NCBI RefSeq assembly: GCF_039134705.1
Contig: NZ_CP146256.1
Span: 186,001 to 250,000, forward strand
Source: Kineothrix sp. IPX-CK
Lineage (GTDB): Bacteria; Bacillota; Clostridia; Lachnospirales; Lachnospiraceae
Direction: 5' to 3'
Length of the DNA stretch: 64,000 nucleotides
Part shown: piece by piece, positions 1 to 9,657 of the stretch
Layout of the letters: every line of letters starts with the position of its first letter
Numbering within the stretch: position 1 is the stretch's first letter
Notes under the pieces: model-generated
Database searches by the model: none
What the model was told of the DNA's origin: nothing
What the model saw: the letters and a program-made list of their open reading frames with translations, nothing else
Position numbers and translations under genes: made by a program

Positions 1-248
1 TAATGCAATAACAAAATAAGATATATTTATTCTGAGCCCGCTGGGTATTGGCGGGCTCGGTTTATGGATAGGGCCTTTTGACTTACTGGTTTAACGAATT
101 AAAGCGATAAAAACTTGCTTCAAATCGAAATCTGAACATTTTATAGTTGTATTATTAATTAATTCGATTAAAATGTTTTTATATAAATAATGTATTAAAT
201 ACAAAGTTTTAATTAAAAAAGGGATAAGAAGAAAGCTGGAGGTTTGGA
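1..248. other. Intergenic region upstream of the peptide transporter
   Basis: No gene is visible. The first three bases are TAA and could be the stop of a gene lying outside the window, perhaps the missing binding protein, but this cannot be shown. A GC hairpin (34-58) probably terminates that upstream gene. An AT-rich inverted repeat, AACATTTTA (135-143) with TAAAATGTT (169-177), is followed by five Ts and may be a second weak terminator or an operator. The rest is AT-rich and probably holds the oppB promoter, which I could not place. Confidence 0.4.
34..58 (+). terminator. Hairpin terminator of an upstream gene
   Basis: Perfect 8-bp inverted repeat GAGCCCGC/GCGGGCTC with a 9-nt loop, followed by GGTTTATGG, so the T tract is poor. 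It probably closes a transcript that enters from the left edge. Confidence 0.5.
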
Positions 249-1235
249 ATGAAGAAATTTTTAATCAGAAGACTATTACTCAGTATTGTTATACTGTTTT
301 TTGTTTCTTTCATCATTTATTCCATAGAACGCTGCCTGCCAACCTCCTATGTGGAAGGAAAGGCAAGACAAATGTCTCAGAAGGCGGGGGCGAGGCCCTA
401 TGAGGAGCTGTTGGAGCAGCTGACGAATTCTTACGGACTGGAAGGAAATATGCTGCAGGGATATGCGAAGTGGCTTTCCAACGCTGTAAAGGGAGAGTTC
501 GGGGATTCATGGGTTTGGAGTAAGCCAGTTACCGAGAAGTTTAAAGATGTGATATGGTATTCCTTTGCCATGTCCGGTATATCTTTTATTTTCCAGGTAA
601 TAGTAGCAATTCCTCTTGGTATTTTGTCTGCGAGAAAGCAATACAGCAGGGCAGATTATGCGGTCACAGTATTTGCGCTTATCGGTATTTCCCTTCCTAC
701 CTTTTTCATAGCTACTTTATTGAAATGGGTATTCTCCATCAATCTGGGATGGTTTGATTTGTATGGAATTGTTGGCCGTATGCACGAACAGCTTTCACCC
801 ATAGGACAACTTTTGGATATGGGCAAACATTTGATATTGCCTGTCGTTACGCTTACAGTTGTCAGTGTAGGTAATTTGATGCGCTATACCCGGACCAATA
901 TGCTGGAGGTACTTAATTCCGACTATATTCGTACGGCCAGAGCCAAAGGACTTTCTGAGAACAGGGTAATTAATTATCATGCATTCCGCAATATACTCAT
1001 CCCTATCGTAACCTTGCTTGGAAGTACGATTCCTACCTTGTTCGGCGGTGCGATGATTACGGAGACTTTATTTCAGATTCCCGGAATCGGATATACCTCT
1101 TATTTGAGCCTGACACAAGGAGATGTACCGTTTACCATGTTTTACATGGTGTTCCTTGCGATACTGACGTTGTTAGGAACGCTGATTGCGGATATCCTGT
1201 ATGCGGTAGTAGACCCAAGGGTCAGAGTAAATTAG
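249..1235 (+). CDS. oppB: Peptide ABC transporter permease, OppB/DppB family
   Basis: Inner-membrane permease of an oligopeptide/dipeptide importer. The 328-residue length is normal for OppB. One membrane segment lies at about residues 8-28, a periplasmic-type loop follows, and about five further segments fill residues 100-320. The EAA-type loop that contacts the ATPases is visible as DYIRTARAKGL at 225-235. GGAGG stands 8 nt before the ATG. The stop is 13 nt before the next gene, and four genes follow the classic order permease, permease, ATPase, ATPase, so they are one operon. No binding protein gene is inside the window. Substrate (peptides, nickel or sugar oligomers) cannot be decided from sequence alone. 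Confidence 0.9.
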   Translation: MKKFLIRRLLLSIVILFFVSFIIYSIERCLPTSYVEGKARQMSQKAGARPYEELLEQLTNSYGLEGNMLQGYAKWLSNAVKGEFGDSWVWSKPVTEKFKDVIWYSFAMSGISFIFQVIVAIPLGILSARKQYSRADYAVTVFALIGISLPTFFIATLLKWVFSINLGWFDLYGIVGRMHEQLSPIGQLLDMGKHLILPVVTLTVVSVGNLMRYTRTNMLEVLNSDYIRTARAKGLSENRVINYHAFRNILIPIVTLLGSTIPTLFGGAMITETLFQIPGIGYTSYLSLTQGDVPFTMFYMVFLAILTLLGTLIADILYAVVDPRVRVN

Positions 1236-1248
1236 GAGGAGGGCTGAA

Positions 1249-3015
1249 ATGAGCGCAGATAGTAATAAGCAGGACAAGGATGTGCAGAGAGATTTGGAGC
1301 AAAATCAGAATGAGTATATCAGCACCTCCGGGGCGTTGGATGATGAGCAGAGAGTAAAGGTATTGTCGCCGGGGGCGTTGGTAGCGAAACGATTTTTTAG
1401 AAACAAGCTGGCAATGGCAGGACTTATCATTCTGGTAACGATGTTTTCATTTTCCTTTATAGGAGGTATGCTCACTCCTTATGGGGAATCTCAGGTTTTC
1501 AGGAAAAATGATGTTATTTTGAAGGACTTCGCCATGATGTCTGAGAATAACGATTTTCTATATACCAATGCGGAAGGGAAGGATTTCCCCTCTATTGCCG
1601 GAGCGAAGATGATTTTGGCAGTCAATAATGGGGAGACTGCCTTTGAAGCAAAGGATGTGACTTACTCTCTCATAAAAGAGGACGAAAATTTGTATCAGGT
1701 TGCGCAGCTTTCTCCGGTAGCCAACGTATTGACCTTAAAGGGAAAGAGCAGTTTTACTGCGGAAGAAGAAAGCGGCGCCGTATCGGAGGCTATGAAGAAT
1801 GCATATGAGGCGGCTGTTGCGGCAGGAGAAGACAACTTTGAAGCCGAGGGTGTTTCTTATTATATCGTGAAAAACGGAAAAGAAAGCGCGATTTCCATAA
1901 TGGACAGAACGGCTCTGGCAAGCAAGAAAGTATTCAGTGCACAAGGTGGGACAACACTTTCCTATGAATTTAAGTTAAACGCTGAGAAAGCTTTTAACGA
2001 TCATGCATCCTCCTTTAGTGCGGATGGAAATACGTACGAGCTGGAGGCAGGAGAAAATACCGGCTTTATACGCTTGGATGGAGAAGACTATGCGATTATC
2101 TCTGCCTATGCGGTTCGTCCGGTAGGCAGCGAGGCGCTTTCCCTGCCCTTTATCAGAGCAGTCCAGGAGTCGGTGCTTGCAAATGAGGCCTCCATGGAAT
2201 ATACGGCGGACGGCGGTGACAGCACACACTATAAGATTGAAACGAAGGGAAATGAATTCAAGATTCGCTCTGAGCAGATGACACAGCTCAACGATGATTT
2301 CGCATCTCCTAACAAAGCACATTTTATGGGGACTGATGGAAACGGCATGGACGTGCTTACCCGGCTGATGTACGGCGGCCGCATCTCCCTGATGATCGGC
2401 TTCGTGGCGATTGCTATTGAGATTTTATTCGGAGTGGTCATCGGTGGCATAGCGGGATACTTTGGGAAATGGATCGATACCATCCTTATGCGTGTGGTGG
2501 ATGTCGTTATCTGTATTCCGGCGATGCCCTTATATATTATCGTGGGCTCTATCATGGACTATTACCAGATAGACCCCAGAATTCGTATTTATCTGCTCTG
2601 TGCGATTTTGGGACTTATTAACTGGCCTCCTATTGCGAGAATGGTGCGCGGACAGATTCTTTCCTTCAGAGAGCAGGAGTTTATGACGGCAACGGAAGCT
2701 ACGGGTATCCGTGTGTCCAGAAGAATATTCAAGCATTTGATTCCTAATGTAATCCCTAATCTCATCGTTATCGCAACTATGGGTCTGGGTGAGATCATCA
2801 TTATGGAGGCGACCTTAAGTTTCCTCGGAATCGGTGTAAAGTTCCCCTATGCGTCATGGGGCAATATCATCAATTCCGTAAACGATATATTCGTCATGAC
2901 GAATTATTGGTTCGTATGGATTCCGGCAGGGTTCCTCATATTGATTACGGTGCTTGGATTTAACTTTGTCGGCGACGGGCTTCGAGATGCGTTTGACCCG
3001 AAGATGAAAAGGTAG
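1249..3015 (+). CDS. oppC: Peptide ABC transporter permease, OppC family, with a large extracytoplasmic insert
   Basis: Second permease of the importer. At 588 residues it is nearly twice the usual 300. The N-terminal OppC segment and TM1 (about 54-76) are followed by an insert at about residues 80-355, then by the normal permease core starting with GTDGNGMDVLTRLMYGGR (361-378) and five membrane segments. The insert contains several loosely repeated units of the type F-x-A-x-G/D-V-x-Y-x-I (near 132, 197, 256 and 318), which suggests a tandem beta-rich domain outside the membrane. A good AGGAGG site precedes the ATG. The stop touches the next gene. The function of the insert is unknown; a substrate-capturing role is only a guess. 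Confidence 0.88.
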   Translation: MSADSNKQDKDVQRDLEQNQNEYISTSGALDDEQRVKVLSPGALVAKRFFRNKLAMAGLIILVTMFSFSFIGGMLTPYGESQVFRKNDVILKDFAMMSENNDFLYTNAEGKDFPSIAGAKMILAVNNGETAFEAKDVTYSLIKEDENLYQVAQLSPVANVLTLKGKSSFTAEEESGAVSEAMKNAYEAAVAAGEDNFEAEGVSYYIVKNGKESAISIMDRTALASKKVFSAQGGTTLSYEFKLNAEKAFNDHASSFSADGNTYELEAGENTGFIRLDGEDYAIISAYAVRPVGSEALSLPFIRAVQESVLANEASMEYTADGGDSTHYKIETKGNEFKIRSEQMTQLNDDFASPNKAHFMGTDGNGMDVLTRLMYGGRISLMIGFVAIAIEILFGVVIGGIAGYFGKWIDTILMRVVDVVICIPAMPLYIIVGSIMDYYQIDPRIRIYLLCAILGLINWPPIARMVRGQILSFREQEFMTATEATGIRVSRRIFKHLIPNVIPNLIVIATMGLGEIIIMEATLSFLGIGVKFPYASWGNIINSVNDIFVMTNYWFVWIPAGFLILITVLGFNFVGDGLRDAFDPKMKR

Positions 3016-3024
3016 GTGAGGCAG

Positions 3025-4212
3025 ATGAGCTTTTTTAATAAAGAAAAAACAAAGGACGCAAACTATATCTCTGCCAGGGAATCCAGAGCGATATCGAAAG
3101 AAAATAAGAAAATAACGGATGAAATAGAGAAGAAGCGTAAACGTAAGCATATTCCTGAAGAAGAATATGTGACAAAGATGAAGAATCCCGATAATGTTGT
3201 GGAATTCGATAACGTGCATACCTATTTCTTCACCGATATCGGAACGGTTAAATCCGTTGACGGAGTTTCTTTCGACGTGCCGCAAGGCAAGACGGTAGGC
3301 ATCGTAGGGGAATCCGGCTGCGGAAAGTCAGTGACCAGTCTTTCTCTGATGCAGCTCGTACAGCGTCCGCAGGGGCAGACGGTGGAGGGTGAGATTCGTT
3401 TCAATACCGGAGAGCAGGCGATTAATGTGGTGAACGCGCCTATGGAGACGATGCAGAAGCTTCGCGGCAACTACATGTCCATGATATTTCAGGAACCGAT
3501 GACGAGCCTCAACCCGGTATTCCGTATCGGTTTGCAGGTGGATGAGGTCATCACGCTTCACAATCCACAAATGAGCAAAGAGGAAGTGAAGAAACGTACG
3601 ATAGAGATGCTGGAGCTGGTAGGCATTGCCAACAGTGAGGGAGTGTATAGGATGTACCCTCACGAGTTGTCCGGCGGTATGCGGCAGAGAATTTGTATCG
3701 CCATGGGACTGGCGTGCAACCCAAGACTCATCATAGCGGACGAGCCGACTACGGCGTTAGATGTGACGATTCAGGCGCAGATTCTCGATCTTCTGCGCGG
3801 TTTAAAGGATAAGATTAATTCCAGCATTATGCTGATCACCCATGACTTAGGCGTAATTGCGGAGATGGCGGACTATGTCGTAGTAATGTATGCCGGCCGC
3901 GTGGTGGAGCAGGGAACTGTTCAAGAAATTTTCAATTCTCCCAAGCACCCTTATACAGTAGGGCTTATGGCATCCAAGCCGGTGGTGGGGAAAGAAATCG
4001 ACCGTCTTTACAGCATTCCCGGTAAGGTGCCTAACCCGGTCAATATGCCGGATTACTGCTATTTCAGGGATCGGTGCGAGAAAAGCGTGGAGGCGTGCAT
4101 GGGCAAGTATCCCGGGCAGACGTCGCTTAGTCCAACCCACATGGTGAACTGTTACCTCTATGAGGAAGGTATGGTCAGCAATAAAAAGAACGAAATGAAG
4201 GAGGGAGAATAA
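3025..4212 (+). CDS. oppD: Peptide ABC transporter ATP-binding protein, OppD family
   Basis: ATPase subunit working with OppB/OppC. Walker A GESGCGKS is at about 95-102, the signature LSGGMRQR at about 215, and Walker B LIIADEP at about 235. The C-terminal oligopeptide-transporter region with several cysteines (YCYFRDRCEKSVEAC) is typical of OppD/OppF and in the family can bind an iron-sulfur cluster. I chose ATG 3025 because AGGTGAGG lies just upstream at 3013-3020; an in-frame GTG at 3016 would sit inside that site. About 55 charged residues precede the ABC domain, which is longer than usual. It is 2 nt from oppF. Confidence 0.9.
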   Translation: MSFFNKEKTKDANYISARESRAISKENKKITDEIEKKRKRKHIPEEEYVTKMKNPDNVVEFDNVHTYFFTDIGTVKSVDGVSFDVPQGKTVGIVGESGCGKSVTSLSLMQLVQRPQGQTVEGEIRFNTGEQAINVVNAPMETMQKLRGNYMSMIFQEPMTSLNPVFRIGLQVDEVITLHNPQMSKEEVKKRTIEMLELVGIANSEGVYRMYPHELSGGMRQRICIAMGLACNPRLIIADEPTTALDVTIQAQILDLLRGLKDKINSSIMLITHDLGVIAEMADYVVVMYAGRVVEQGTVQEIFNSPKHPYTVGLMASKPVVGKEIDRLYSIPGKVPNPVNMPDYCYFRDRCEKSVEACMGKYPGQTSLSPTHMVNCYLYEEGMVSNKKNEMKEGE

Positions 4213-4214
4213 GA

Positions 4215-5225
4215 ATGAATACGGTTTTAAAAGAAACAGCTTATGAACCTCTGAAACACGACGATAACATTTTAGAAGTTTCCCATCTGAAAAAGTATTT
4301 TCCAATAAAAGGCGGTGTCTTTTCCAAGGTAGTAGGGCAGGTAAAGGCGGTGGACGACGTGTCTTTTTCCATTAAGAGGGGAACCACTATGGGATTAGTA
4401 GGGGAGTCCGGCTGCGGCAAATCCACCACAGGAAGAACGCTTCTCCGCCTTATAGACAAGACGGATGGAGAAGTTCTGTTTGCGGGAACGGACATCTACT
4501 CACTTAACAAGAGAGAGATGCGCGCCCTTCGTCCTAAGATGCAGATTATTTTTCAAGATCCATATTCCAGTCTTTCCCCGAGGCTTCCCGTAGGCGAGAT
4601 TATCGGAGAAGCAGTTAGAGAGCACAAGCTTGTGCCTAAGAACGGGCTGGATGAATATGTAACGAAGATTATGGCTTCCTGTGGTCTGCAGACCTATCAT
4701 AAGGATCGGTACCCTCATGAGTTTTCGGGCGGACAAAGGCAGAGAATCTGTATTGCCAGAGCGTTGGCACTGAATCCCGAGTTCATCGTATGCGATGAGC
4801 CGGTATCCGCGCTGGATGTATCCATTCAGGCTCAGATCATCAACCTGTTAAAAGATTTGCAGGAAGAATTCGGTCTGACGTATCTGTTCATCTCCCACGA
4901 TTTATCAGTGGTGGAGCATATATCGGATACCGTGGGCGTTATGTACCTTGGCAGTATCGTAGAGACCGGCGCTACGGAGGATATTTTTGCGAATCCTCTG
5001 CACCCCTATACGAAAGCTCTTTTCAGTGCTATTCCCGTACCCGACCCGGACATGAAGCGGAACCGCATTATCTTAGAAGGAAGTATCCCTTCTCCGGCTA
5101 ATCCTCCGGCAGGCTGCAAGTTCCATACGAGATGTAAGGACTGCATGGAAATTTGTAAGACGCAGGAACCGGTGTCCAAAGACATGGGAAATGGCCATGT
5201 GGTAAAATGCCATTTATATGATTGA
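4215..5225 (+). CDS. oppF: Peptide ABC transporter ATP-binding protein, OppF family
   Basis: Second ATPase of the importer. Walker A GESGCGKS is at 63-70, the signature FSGGQRQR and Walker B FIVCDEP follow, and the C-terminal OppD/F region with CKFHTRCKDCMEIC is present. The length of 336 residues is normal. A GGAGGGAGAA ribosome binding site sits in the end of oppD. This is the last recognisable gene of the transporter operon, although the small membrane protein 33 nt downstream may be cotranscribed because no terminator separates them. Confidence 0.9.
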   Translation: MNTVLKETAYEPLKHDDNILEVSHLKKYFPIKGGVFSKVVGQVKAVDDVSFSIKRGTTMGLVGESGCGKSTTGRTLLRLIDKTDGEVLFAGTDIYSLNKREMRALRPKMQIIFQDPYSSLSPRLPVGEIIGEAVREHKLVPKNGLDEYVTKIMASCGLQTYHKDRYPHEFSGGQRQRICIARALALNPEFIVCDEPVSALDVSIQAQIINLLKDLQEEFGLTYLFISHDLSVVEHISDTVGVMYLGSIVETGATEDIFANPLHPYTKALFSAIPVPDPDMKRNRIILEGSIPSPANPPAGCKFHTRCKDCMEICKTQEPVSKDMGNGHVVKCHLYD

Positions 5226-5258
5226 TTAATTCGATGAAAACGGTGAATAATATAAATT

Positions 5259-5576
5259 ATGGGTAAAAAGAGAAAAGACGAGAAAAAGGAAGAACTAAAG
5301 CAGTACGAAGATATTACTGTGGCAAACATGAATATAGAAGGTATGCCGTGGTATGTGAAGAAACCGGAAGACCTGAGGCCTTCCGGCGCTACTTCTGCCA
5401 ATTCGGGAAAAGATTCCGATGCTGGCGCTTCTCGCCTTGCAAACGAGGAAATGCTCACTCCCAAGGAAACGAGGCGGCTTATTGTTAATTCCGTGCTCGC
5501 AGCGCTTTTTATAGGGGGAGTATTTCTTTTCGCTATTTTTCTCTTTTTACTGTTTTGTATCTATGTATGGTTTTAA
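5259..5576 (+). CDS. Small single-pass membrane protein, unknown function
   Basis: A 105-residue protein with a lysine/glutamate-rich N-terminus and one strong membrane segment at about residues 78-103, right at the C-terminus. It has a tail-anchored appearance and would keep most of the protein in the cytoplasm. I do not recognise a family. The ribosome binding site is weak (GGTGA, about 12 nt upstream). It follows oppF by 33 nt in the same direction and its stop overlaps the end of the convergent DUF885 gene by 4 nt. It is probably a real gene because codon use and basic/acidic composition are like the neighbours, but its role is open. Confidence 0.6.
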   Translation: MGKKRKDEKKEELKQYEDITVANMNIEGMPWYVKKPEDLRPSGATSANSGKDSDAGASRLANEEMLTPKETRRLIVNSVLAALFIGGVFLFAIFLFLLFCIYVWF

Positions 5577-7423
5577 GATTTTTTTGTATCCTTATTTTTT
5601 TCCAGCTGCAATTTCAGATTGGTGAAATCGGCAGGGCCATTTTCCAGATAAAACTTGTGGAAGCGATATTCGCTGTAGTCATTTCCCCATAGCCGCTGTG
5701 CTTCTTTCTTTAATTCAAGAACTTCCAAGTATCCCAAATAATATTTTAAATAAGTGCCCGGTTCCTCCACGATATACTCATAAATCGCTCTTGTAGTGGC
5801 GACGTTGGAGATTCCGATAGTGGATAATATTTTGTGTACCTGCTTATAATTCGCTCCCTCGTAATGAATGGCAATGTCCAATAAGGAATAGAGGCAAAGC
5901 TGTATCTGGCGGTCCAGCTTATAGGATTCATAAAGTCCCTCTGCGCCTGGATTCGTATCCTTCATAAGGGCCTTCGCATAATCATAGGCCATAAGCTCTA
6001 CATACATCGCCCATCCTTCCGCATAACCGCTGTAGGACAGAAGGGAACGAATGGGATTGACATCAGTTTTATTGAAGTATAGCTGAGAGTAAACTGTCTG
6101 GTACAGGTGACCGGGATAGCCTTCATGGGCGAGTGTTGTGTAAAGCTCCACTCCCCCGTCGTTATTTTTCTGGTTGATATATATCACATTCTCTCTTATG
6201 TCATCCAAAGGAGGAGTAAGATAGAAGGCGGGACTGCTATATTCCTCCAGGTTTTTTGAAATGGACTTTATTGTACAGATGGGCAGCTCTCCCCCCTGCG
6301 AAGCTTCGGATAAAGCGGGGAAGTCCTCCTGCATCATTTGCTGAAGACTTTTTAGCATATCGGAAGGTTCTTCGAAACGGAACGAGACGCTGGATGTCTC
6401 TTGTGCAGTCAGAATAGAAGGCTTGCTCTGTAAAAGGCCGTACATAGAGTCGAAATTATCATTGAAATCCTGGAAAAGCAGCGCCTTGATGCTGTCGATA
6501 TCTCGATAGGAGGCGGTGTGGGAACGCAGGATATATTTATAGTACTCACGTCCGCCCGGATAATAATACAGGCCGTTTTCGTTCTTTCCGCTGCCCCTTA
6601 ACAGAATCAGCTCATCTCCCAGCTTTTGATAGGCAGGGAGCATAACAGTAGTAAGCAGCCTATTGTTCTGGGATATATAATACTGTTTCTCTTCCTCTGA
6701 TATTATGCCGGAGGAAAGCAGGGAATCCAGCCTTTCCTCAAAGGTTGTATTTAGGAAATGGGTACCTTGTGAAAGGGAGGATTCATCCATGATCGTATCG
6801 CATTGTTCTATGACTTTATCTACAGAATAATCGGGCATAAAAAGCCCTTCTGCGGACTGCTCCTTAAGGTACTGGGCAATGCCCTCAAAATAAGTATCGG
6901 TCTGGTCCAGGAGGGCCAGATAGTCATCCACATCTCTTTTGTTCCTGAAAGCGTATTCTGCGAGCAAAATAGGAAGCTGCGACTGCATTCCTGAGGAAGG
7001 AGAGAGCGGAGCAGAATAATAATATAGAGAAATACCAGTCTTCTCATTTTCCAGATAGGGTACGAGCAGTCGATAAGTATAAGCATCCTGTTCGTTTAAT
7101 TTGGAATCATCAAGAGAATACAGACGTTCCAAAGAAGTAACTATTTCCTGCAGGGAAGCCTCTTTATCCTCCTTGGAGTAAAAAGGAAGGACAGACTCGT
7201 AGGAGTCTATGCCAAAGGAAGAAGGAGTTGCTACAGTATAGTGCATATTCAAGGTGTTTGCCGTCAGCTCTGAGACGAAGAAGTCCTTGGCGAAATTCTG
7301 AAAGGATCGGGAATCCTTAGTGGAGAAAAAGGAAAAGGAGCCTGCAAGGAGCAGTAATGCGAAAGAGGAAAAAATCGCCGCCTTGCGTTTATTGGAAAGA
7401 TGAAGGTTCATGAATTTTTTCAA
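5573..7423 (-). CDS. DUF885 family protein, probable zinc peptidase, membrane-anchored
   Basis: A 616-residue protein with an uncleaved or signal-like membrane segment at about 14-34 and then a large helical domain. The family mark HEGYPGH is present at 433-439. DUF885 proteins share the gluzincin-type HExxH-like arrangement and are regarded as putative metallopeptidases. The domain therefore most likely sits outside the membrane. It is transcribed alone, divergent from the gene at 7637 and convergent with the small membrane protein. Proximity to the peptide importer makes processing of extracellular peptides attractive, but that is inference. Confidence 0.82.
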   Translation of the reverse strand: MKKFMNLHLSNKRKAAIFSSFALLLLAGSFSFFSTKDSRSFQNFAKDFFVSELTANTLNMHYTVATPSSFGIDSYESVLPFYSKEDKEASLQEIVTSLERLYSLDDSKLNEQDAYTYRLLVPYLENEKTGISLYYYSAPLSPSSGMQSQLPILLAEYAFRNKRDVDDYLALLDQTDTYFEGIAQYLKEQSAEGLFMPDYSVDKVIEQCDTIMDESSLSQGTHFLNTTFEERLDSLLSSGIISEEEKQYYISQNNRLLTTVMLPAYQKLGDELILLRGSGKNENGLYYYPGGREYYKYILRSHTASYRDIDSIKALLFQDFNDNFDSMYGLLQSKPSILTAQETSSVSFRFEEPSDMLKSLQQMMQEDFPALSEASQGGELPICTIKSISKNLEEYSSPAFYLTPPLDDIRENVIYINQKNNDGGVELYTTLAHEGYPGHLYQTVYSQLYFNKTDVNPIRSLLSYSGYAEGWAMYVELMAYDYAKALMKDTNPGAEGLYESYKLDRQIQLCLYSLLDIAIHYEGANYKQVHKILSTIGISNVATTRAIYEYIVEEPGTYLKYYLGYLEVLELKKEAQRLWGNDYSEYRFHKFYLENGPADFTNLKLQLEKNKDTKKS

Positions 7424-7504
7424 AGAAAATACCTGATGCCGTTTTTTAGAATATATGACAGCCTAGAAGGAAAGATGTATTGAACCCCCTGTTTTGGAAA
7501 ATAA

Positions 7505-7533
7505 TTGACATGAAGTATAATGTATCTTATGAT
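7505..7533 (+). promoter_or_regulatory. Sigma-A-type promoter of the gene at 7637
   Basis: TTGACA (7505-7510), 17-nt spacer, TATGAT (7528-7533). It is a near-consensus promoter. It overlaps the ATG at 7520, which therefore cannot be the translation start of the following gene. Confidence 0.75.
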
Positions 7534-7636
7534 ACACATAAATAACAATGGAAACGAAGTTTTCACCGTAAAAAGTAACAGAATTGTACAAAAAAGTGAA
7601 AGTGAAAGCTATAAAAGAGACGGAGGAATAAGTCAA

Positions 7637-8005
7637 ATGAGTGACAGGAATGGAAACGGAGAAGTAAGCACAAATAAAGAAGGATACGAGGGAAAGAAGA
7701 AAACGGGCTATTTGCCCACAAGGCTTTCATTAACGATTCGTCTATTGGTCGCCGCCTATTTAGTTTACATCGTATATTCTCTTAAGGGCGTAAATGAAAA
7801 ATATGCGGGAACAGAATTGGTATTCTTCATTATAGCAATGGTCGTATTCAGCATTATTGCTGTATTTTTAATTGTACATTCACTCCGCGCTCTGTCTACC
7901 GGGAGATACGTGGGCGGAGCTATGGATACAGACAGTATAGATGATGCCCCGGAAGACCCGGACAACTCCGATGAATCTGCGGATGAAGAAGAAAGAAATG
8001 AATAG
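7637..8005 (+). CDS. Two-TM membrane protein, unknown function
   Basis: A 122-residue protein with a basic hydrophilic N-terminus, two membrane segments (about 32-52 and 62-84) and a very acidic C-terminal tail rich in Asp and Glu. No family recognised. The start at 7637 is supported by GGAGGA 8 nt upstream; the longer reading from 7520 would begin inside the promoter. It stands alone, between the divergent DUF885 gene and the long chvE leader. Both ends are predicted to be on the same side of the membrane. Confidence 0.65.
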   Translation: MSDRNGNGEVSTNKEGYEGKKKTGYLPTRLSLTIRLLVAAYLVYIVYSLKGVNEKYAGTELVFFIIAMVVFSIIAVFLIVHSLRALSTGRYVGGAMDTDSIDDAPEDPDNSDESADEEERNE

Positions 8006-8067
8006 AGGATAAATGGCTGTGGCTTCGCTGCATACTCATATAATTACGCCCGCGATTAAGGAATAAT

Positions 8068-8343
8068 AGTTGTATATATACAAATTTGAAAAGTTGCATC
8101 GTATTTGTGCATAAAAGACATGAAAACTTGTTGACAAAAAGAAAAACGAAGCATAATATATAAATACAAGATGGGTGCAGGAATTAATTTATGTAAAATA
8201 AACCTACAAAAAGTTACAAAATGTAGCAAAATGCACAATAAATATTGTTTTATGACAAGTCCTCATGTAAAAACGGAATTGGAATATTTTTTTGATTTCC
8301 GTACAATGTCATACAAATAATTGCACGTCTTGTAAGCACAAAT
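8068..8343 (+). promoter_or_regulatory. chvE promoter and candidate AraR-type operators
   Basis: The promoter is TTGACA (8131-8136), 17 nt, TAATAT (8154-8159), which leaves a 5' leader of about 215 nt. Two palindromes of the TTGT...ACAA type flank it: TTGTATATATACAA (8070-8083) upstream and TTGTAAGCACAAAT (8330-8343) downstream, close to the ribosome binding site. Known AraR operators have TTGTACGTACAA cores; the second site keeps TTGT-N4-ACAA exactly. Because an AraR-like repressor is encoded at the end of this cluster, I infer autocontrol of the cluster. The leader also has an inverted repeat ACGGAA/TTCCGT at 8273-8303. Confidence 0.5.
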
Positions 8344-8380
8344 TAATCCGATGTACTATTATTCCAAGGGAGGAAAAAGT

Positions 8381-9556
8381 ATGAAAAGAAAACTCTTAAG
8401 TGCCATCATTAGCGTAGCTATGGCAGCAACTCTGTTAGCGGGCTGTGGAAGCACAGTTGCAACAACGGAGACTCCGGCAGTGACAGAGACTACAGAAGAT
8501 ACGGCAGCTCCTGCAGAGGATACAACAGAACCGGCAGCAGATACAGCAGCGTCAGGCGCCGGCAAAAAAGTAGGTGTAGCAATGCCTACCCAGTCATCCG
8601 AAAGATGGATCAACGACGGCGCGAACATGAAGAGTCAGTTGGAGGCACTTGGATATGAGGTTGATCTTCAGTATGCGGAAGATGATGTTCAGGCTCAGGT
8701 TTCTCAGATTGAGAATATGATTGCCGGCGGTGTAAACTGCCTCGTAATCGCATCTATCGACTCTCAGGCACTCGTTAACGTTGAAGAACAAGCTAAAGCG
8801 GCAGGCATTCCGATCATCGCATATGACCGTCTGCTTATGGACACGGATGCAGTTTCTTACTATGCGACCTTCGACAATAAGGGCGTAGGCACTGCGATCG
8901 GTAAATATATCGAAGAAAGCAAAGATTTACCGGCGGCTAAGGCAGCAGGTGAATTCTATACCATCGAATTCTTTATGGGTTCTCCTGATGATAATAATGC
9001 AGTAATGTTATATAACGGAGTTATGGAAGTGCTGCAGCCTTACCTCGATGACGGTACGCTCGTATGTAAATCCGGGAGGACTTCCTTTGAAGATACATGT
9101 ATCTTAAGATGGTCTCAGGAAACAGCTCAGCAGAATTGTGAGAATTATTTAACCGGTTTCTATGCGGATGATAAACTCGATATCGCCTGCTCGGCATTCG
9201 ATGGGTTCGCATACGGTATTAAAGCAGCTCTTGAGGGCGCTGGCTACACCTTAGGTGAAGACTGGCCGCTCATCACCGGACAGGATGCAGAGCTTATGGC
9301 AGTTAAGAACATCATCAGCGGATATCAGACAATGTCCATTTACAAGGATACACGTCTCCTCGCTGAAAAGTGCGTAACGATGGTTCAGGCAGTTTTGGAG
9401 GGTTCTGAGCCTGAAATCAACGATACCGAGCAGTACAATAACAACAAGCTCGTAGTTCCTTCTTATCTTTGCACACCGGTAGCGGTTGATTCCGGCAACT
9501 ATGAGGAAATTATTGTTGACGGGGGATACTACACAGCTGATCAGTTAGCTGAATAA
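8381..9556 (+). CDS. chvE: Monosaccharide ABC transporter binding lipoprotein, ChvE family
   Basis: Extracytoplasmic sugar-binding lipoprotein that delivers aldoses to GguA/GguB. A signal peptide ends in LLAGC with the lipid-bearing Cys at 22, and a Thr/Ala/Pro/Glu-rich linker runs to about residue 55 before the periplasmic-binding-protein fold ([13 protein letters not shown] start). ChvE homologues bind arabinose, galactose, glucose or xylose. GGGAGGA precedes ATG 8381; the earlier ATG at 8351 lies upstream of that site. First gene of the chvE-gguA-gguB-araR cluster, separated from gguA by a stem-loop that likely keeps binding-protein transcript in excess. Confidence 0.9.
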   Translation: MKRKLLSAIISVAMAATLLAGCGSTVATTETPAVTETTEDTAAPAEDTTEPAADTAASGAGKKVGVAMPTQSSERWINDGANMKSQLEALGYEVDLQYAEDDVQAQVSQIENMIAGGVNCLVIASIDSQALVNVEEQAKAAGIPIIAYDRLLMDTDAVSYYATFDNKGVGTAIGKYIEESKDLPAAKAAGEFYTIEFFMGSPDDNNAVMLYNGVMEVLQPYLDDGTLVCKSGRTSFEDTCILRWSQETAQQNCENYLTGFYADDKLDIACSAFDGFAYGIKAALEGAGYTLGEDWPLITGQDAELMAVKNIISGYQTMSIYKDTRLLAEKCVTMVQAVLEGSEPEINDTEQYNNNKLVVPSYLCTPVAVDSGNYEEIIVDGGYYTADQLAE

Positions 9557-9571
9557 TAAAAAAGTGTGGGC

Positions 9572-9596
9572 GGCGGCATAGTGCTGCCGCCTTCTT
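9572..9596 (+). terminator. Intercistronic stem-loop between chvE and gguA
   Basis: GGCGGCA (9572-9578) pairs with TGCCGCC (9585-9591), followed by TTCTTAA. The T tract is short, so it is probably a partial terminator or mRNA-stabilising hairpin that raises chvE expression over the downstream genes. Confidence 0.65.
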
Positions 9597-9657
9597 AATA
9601 TTTGAAAAAGATGATTATGAAGGCGCTGAACAGATATGCAGAAAGGAAGTTATGCGG

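Noticed and set aside
7520..7636. Longer N-terminus for the two-TM protein from ATG 7520
   Set aside because: The ATG is inside a near-consensus promoter (-10 at 7528-7533), and GGAGGA points to ATG 7637.
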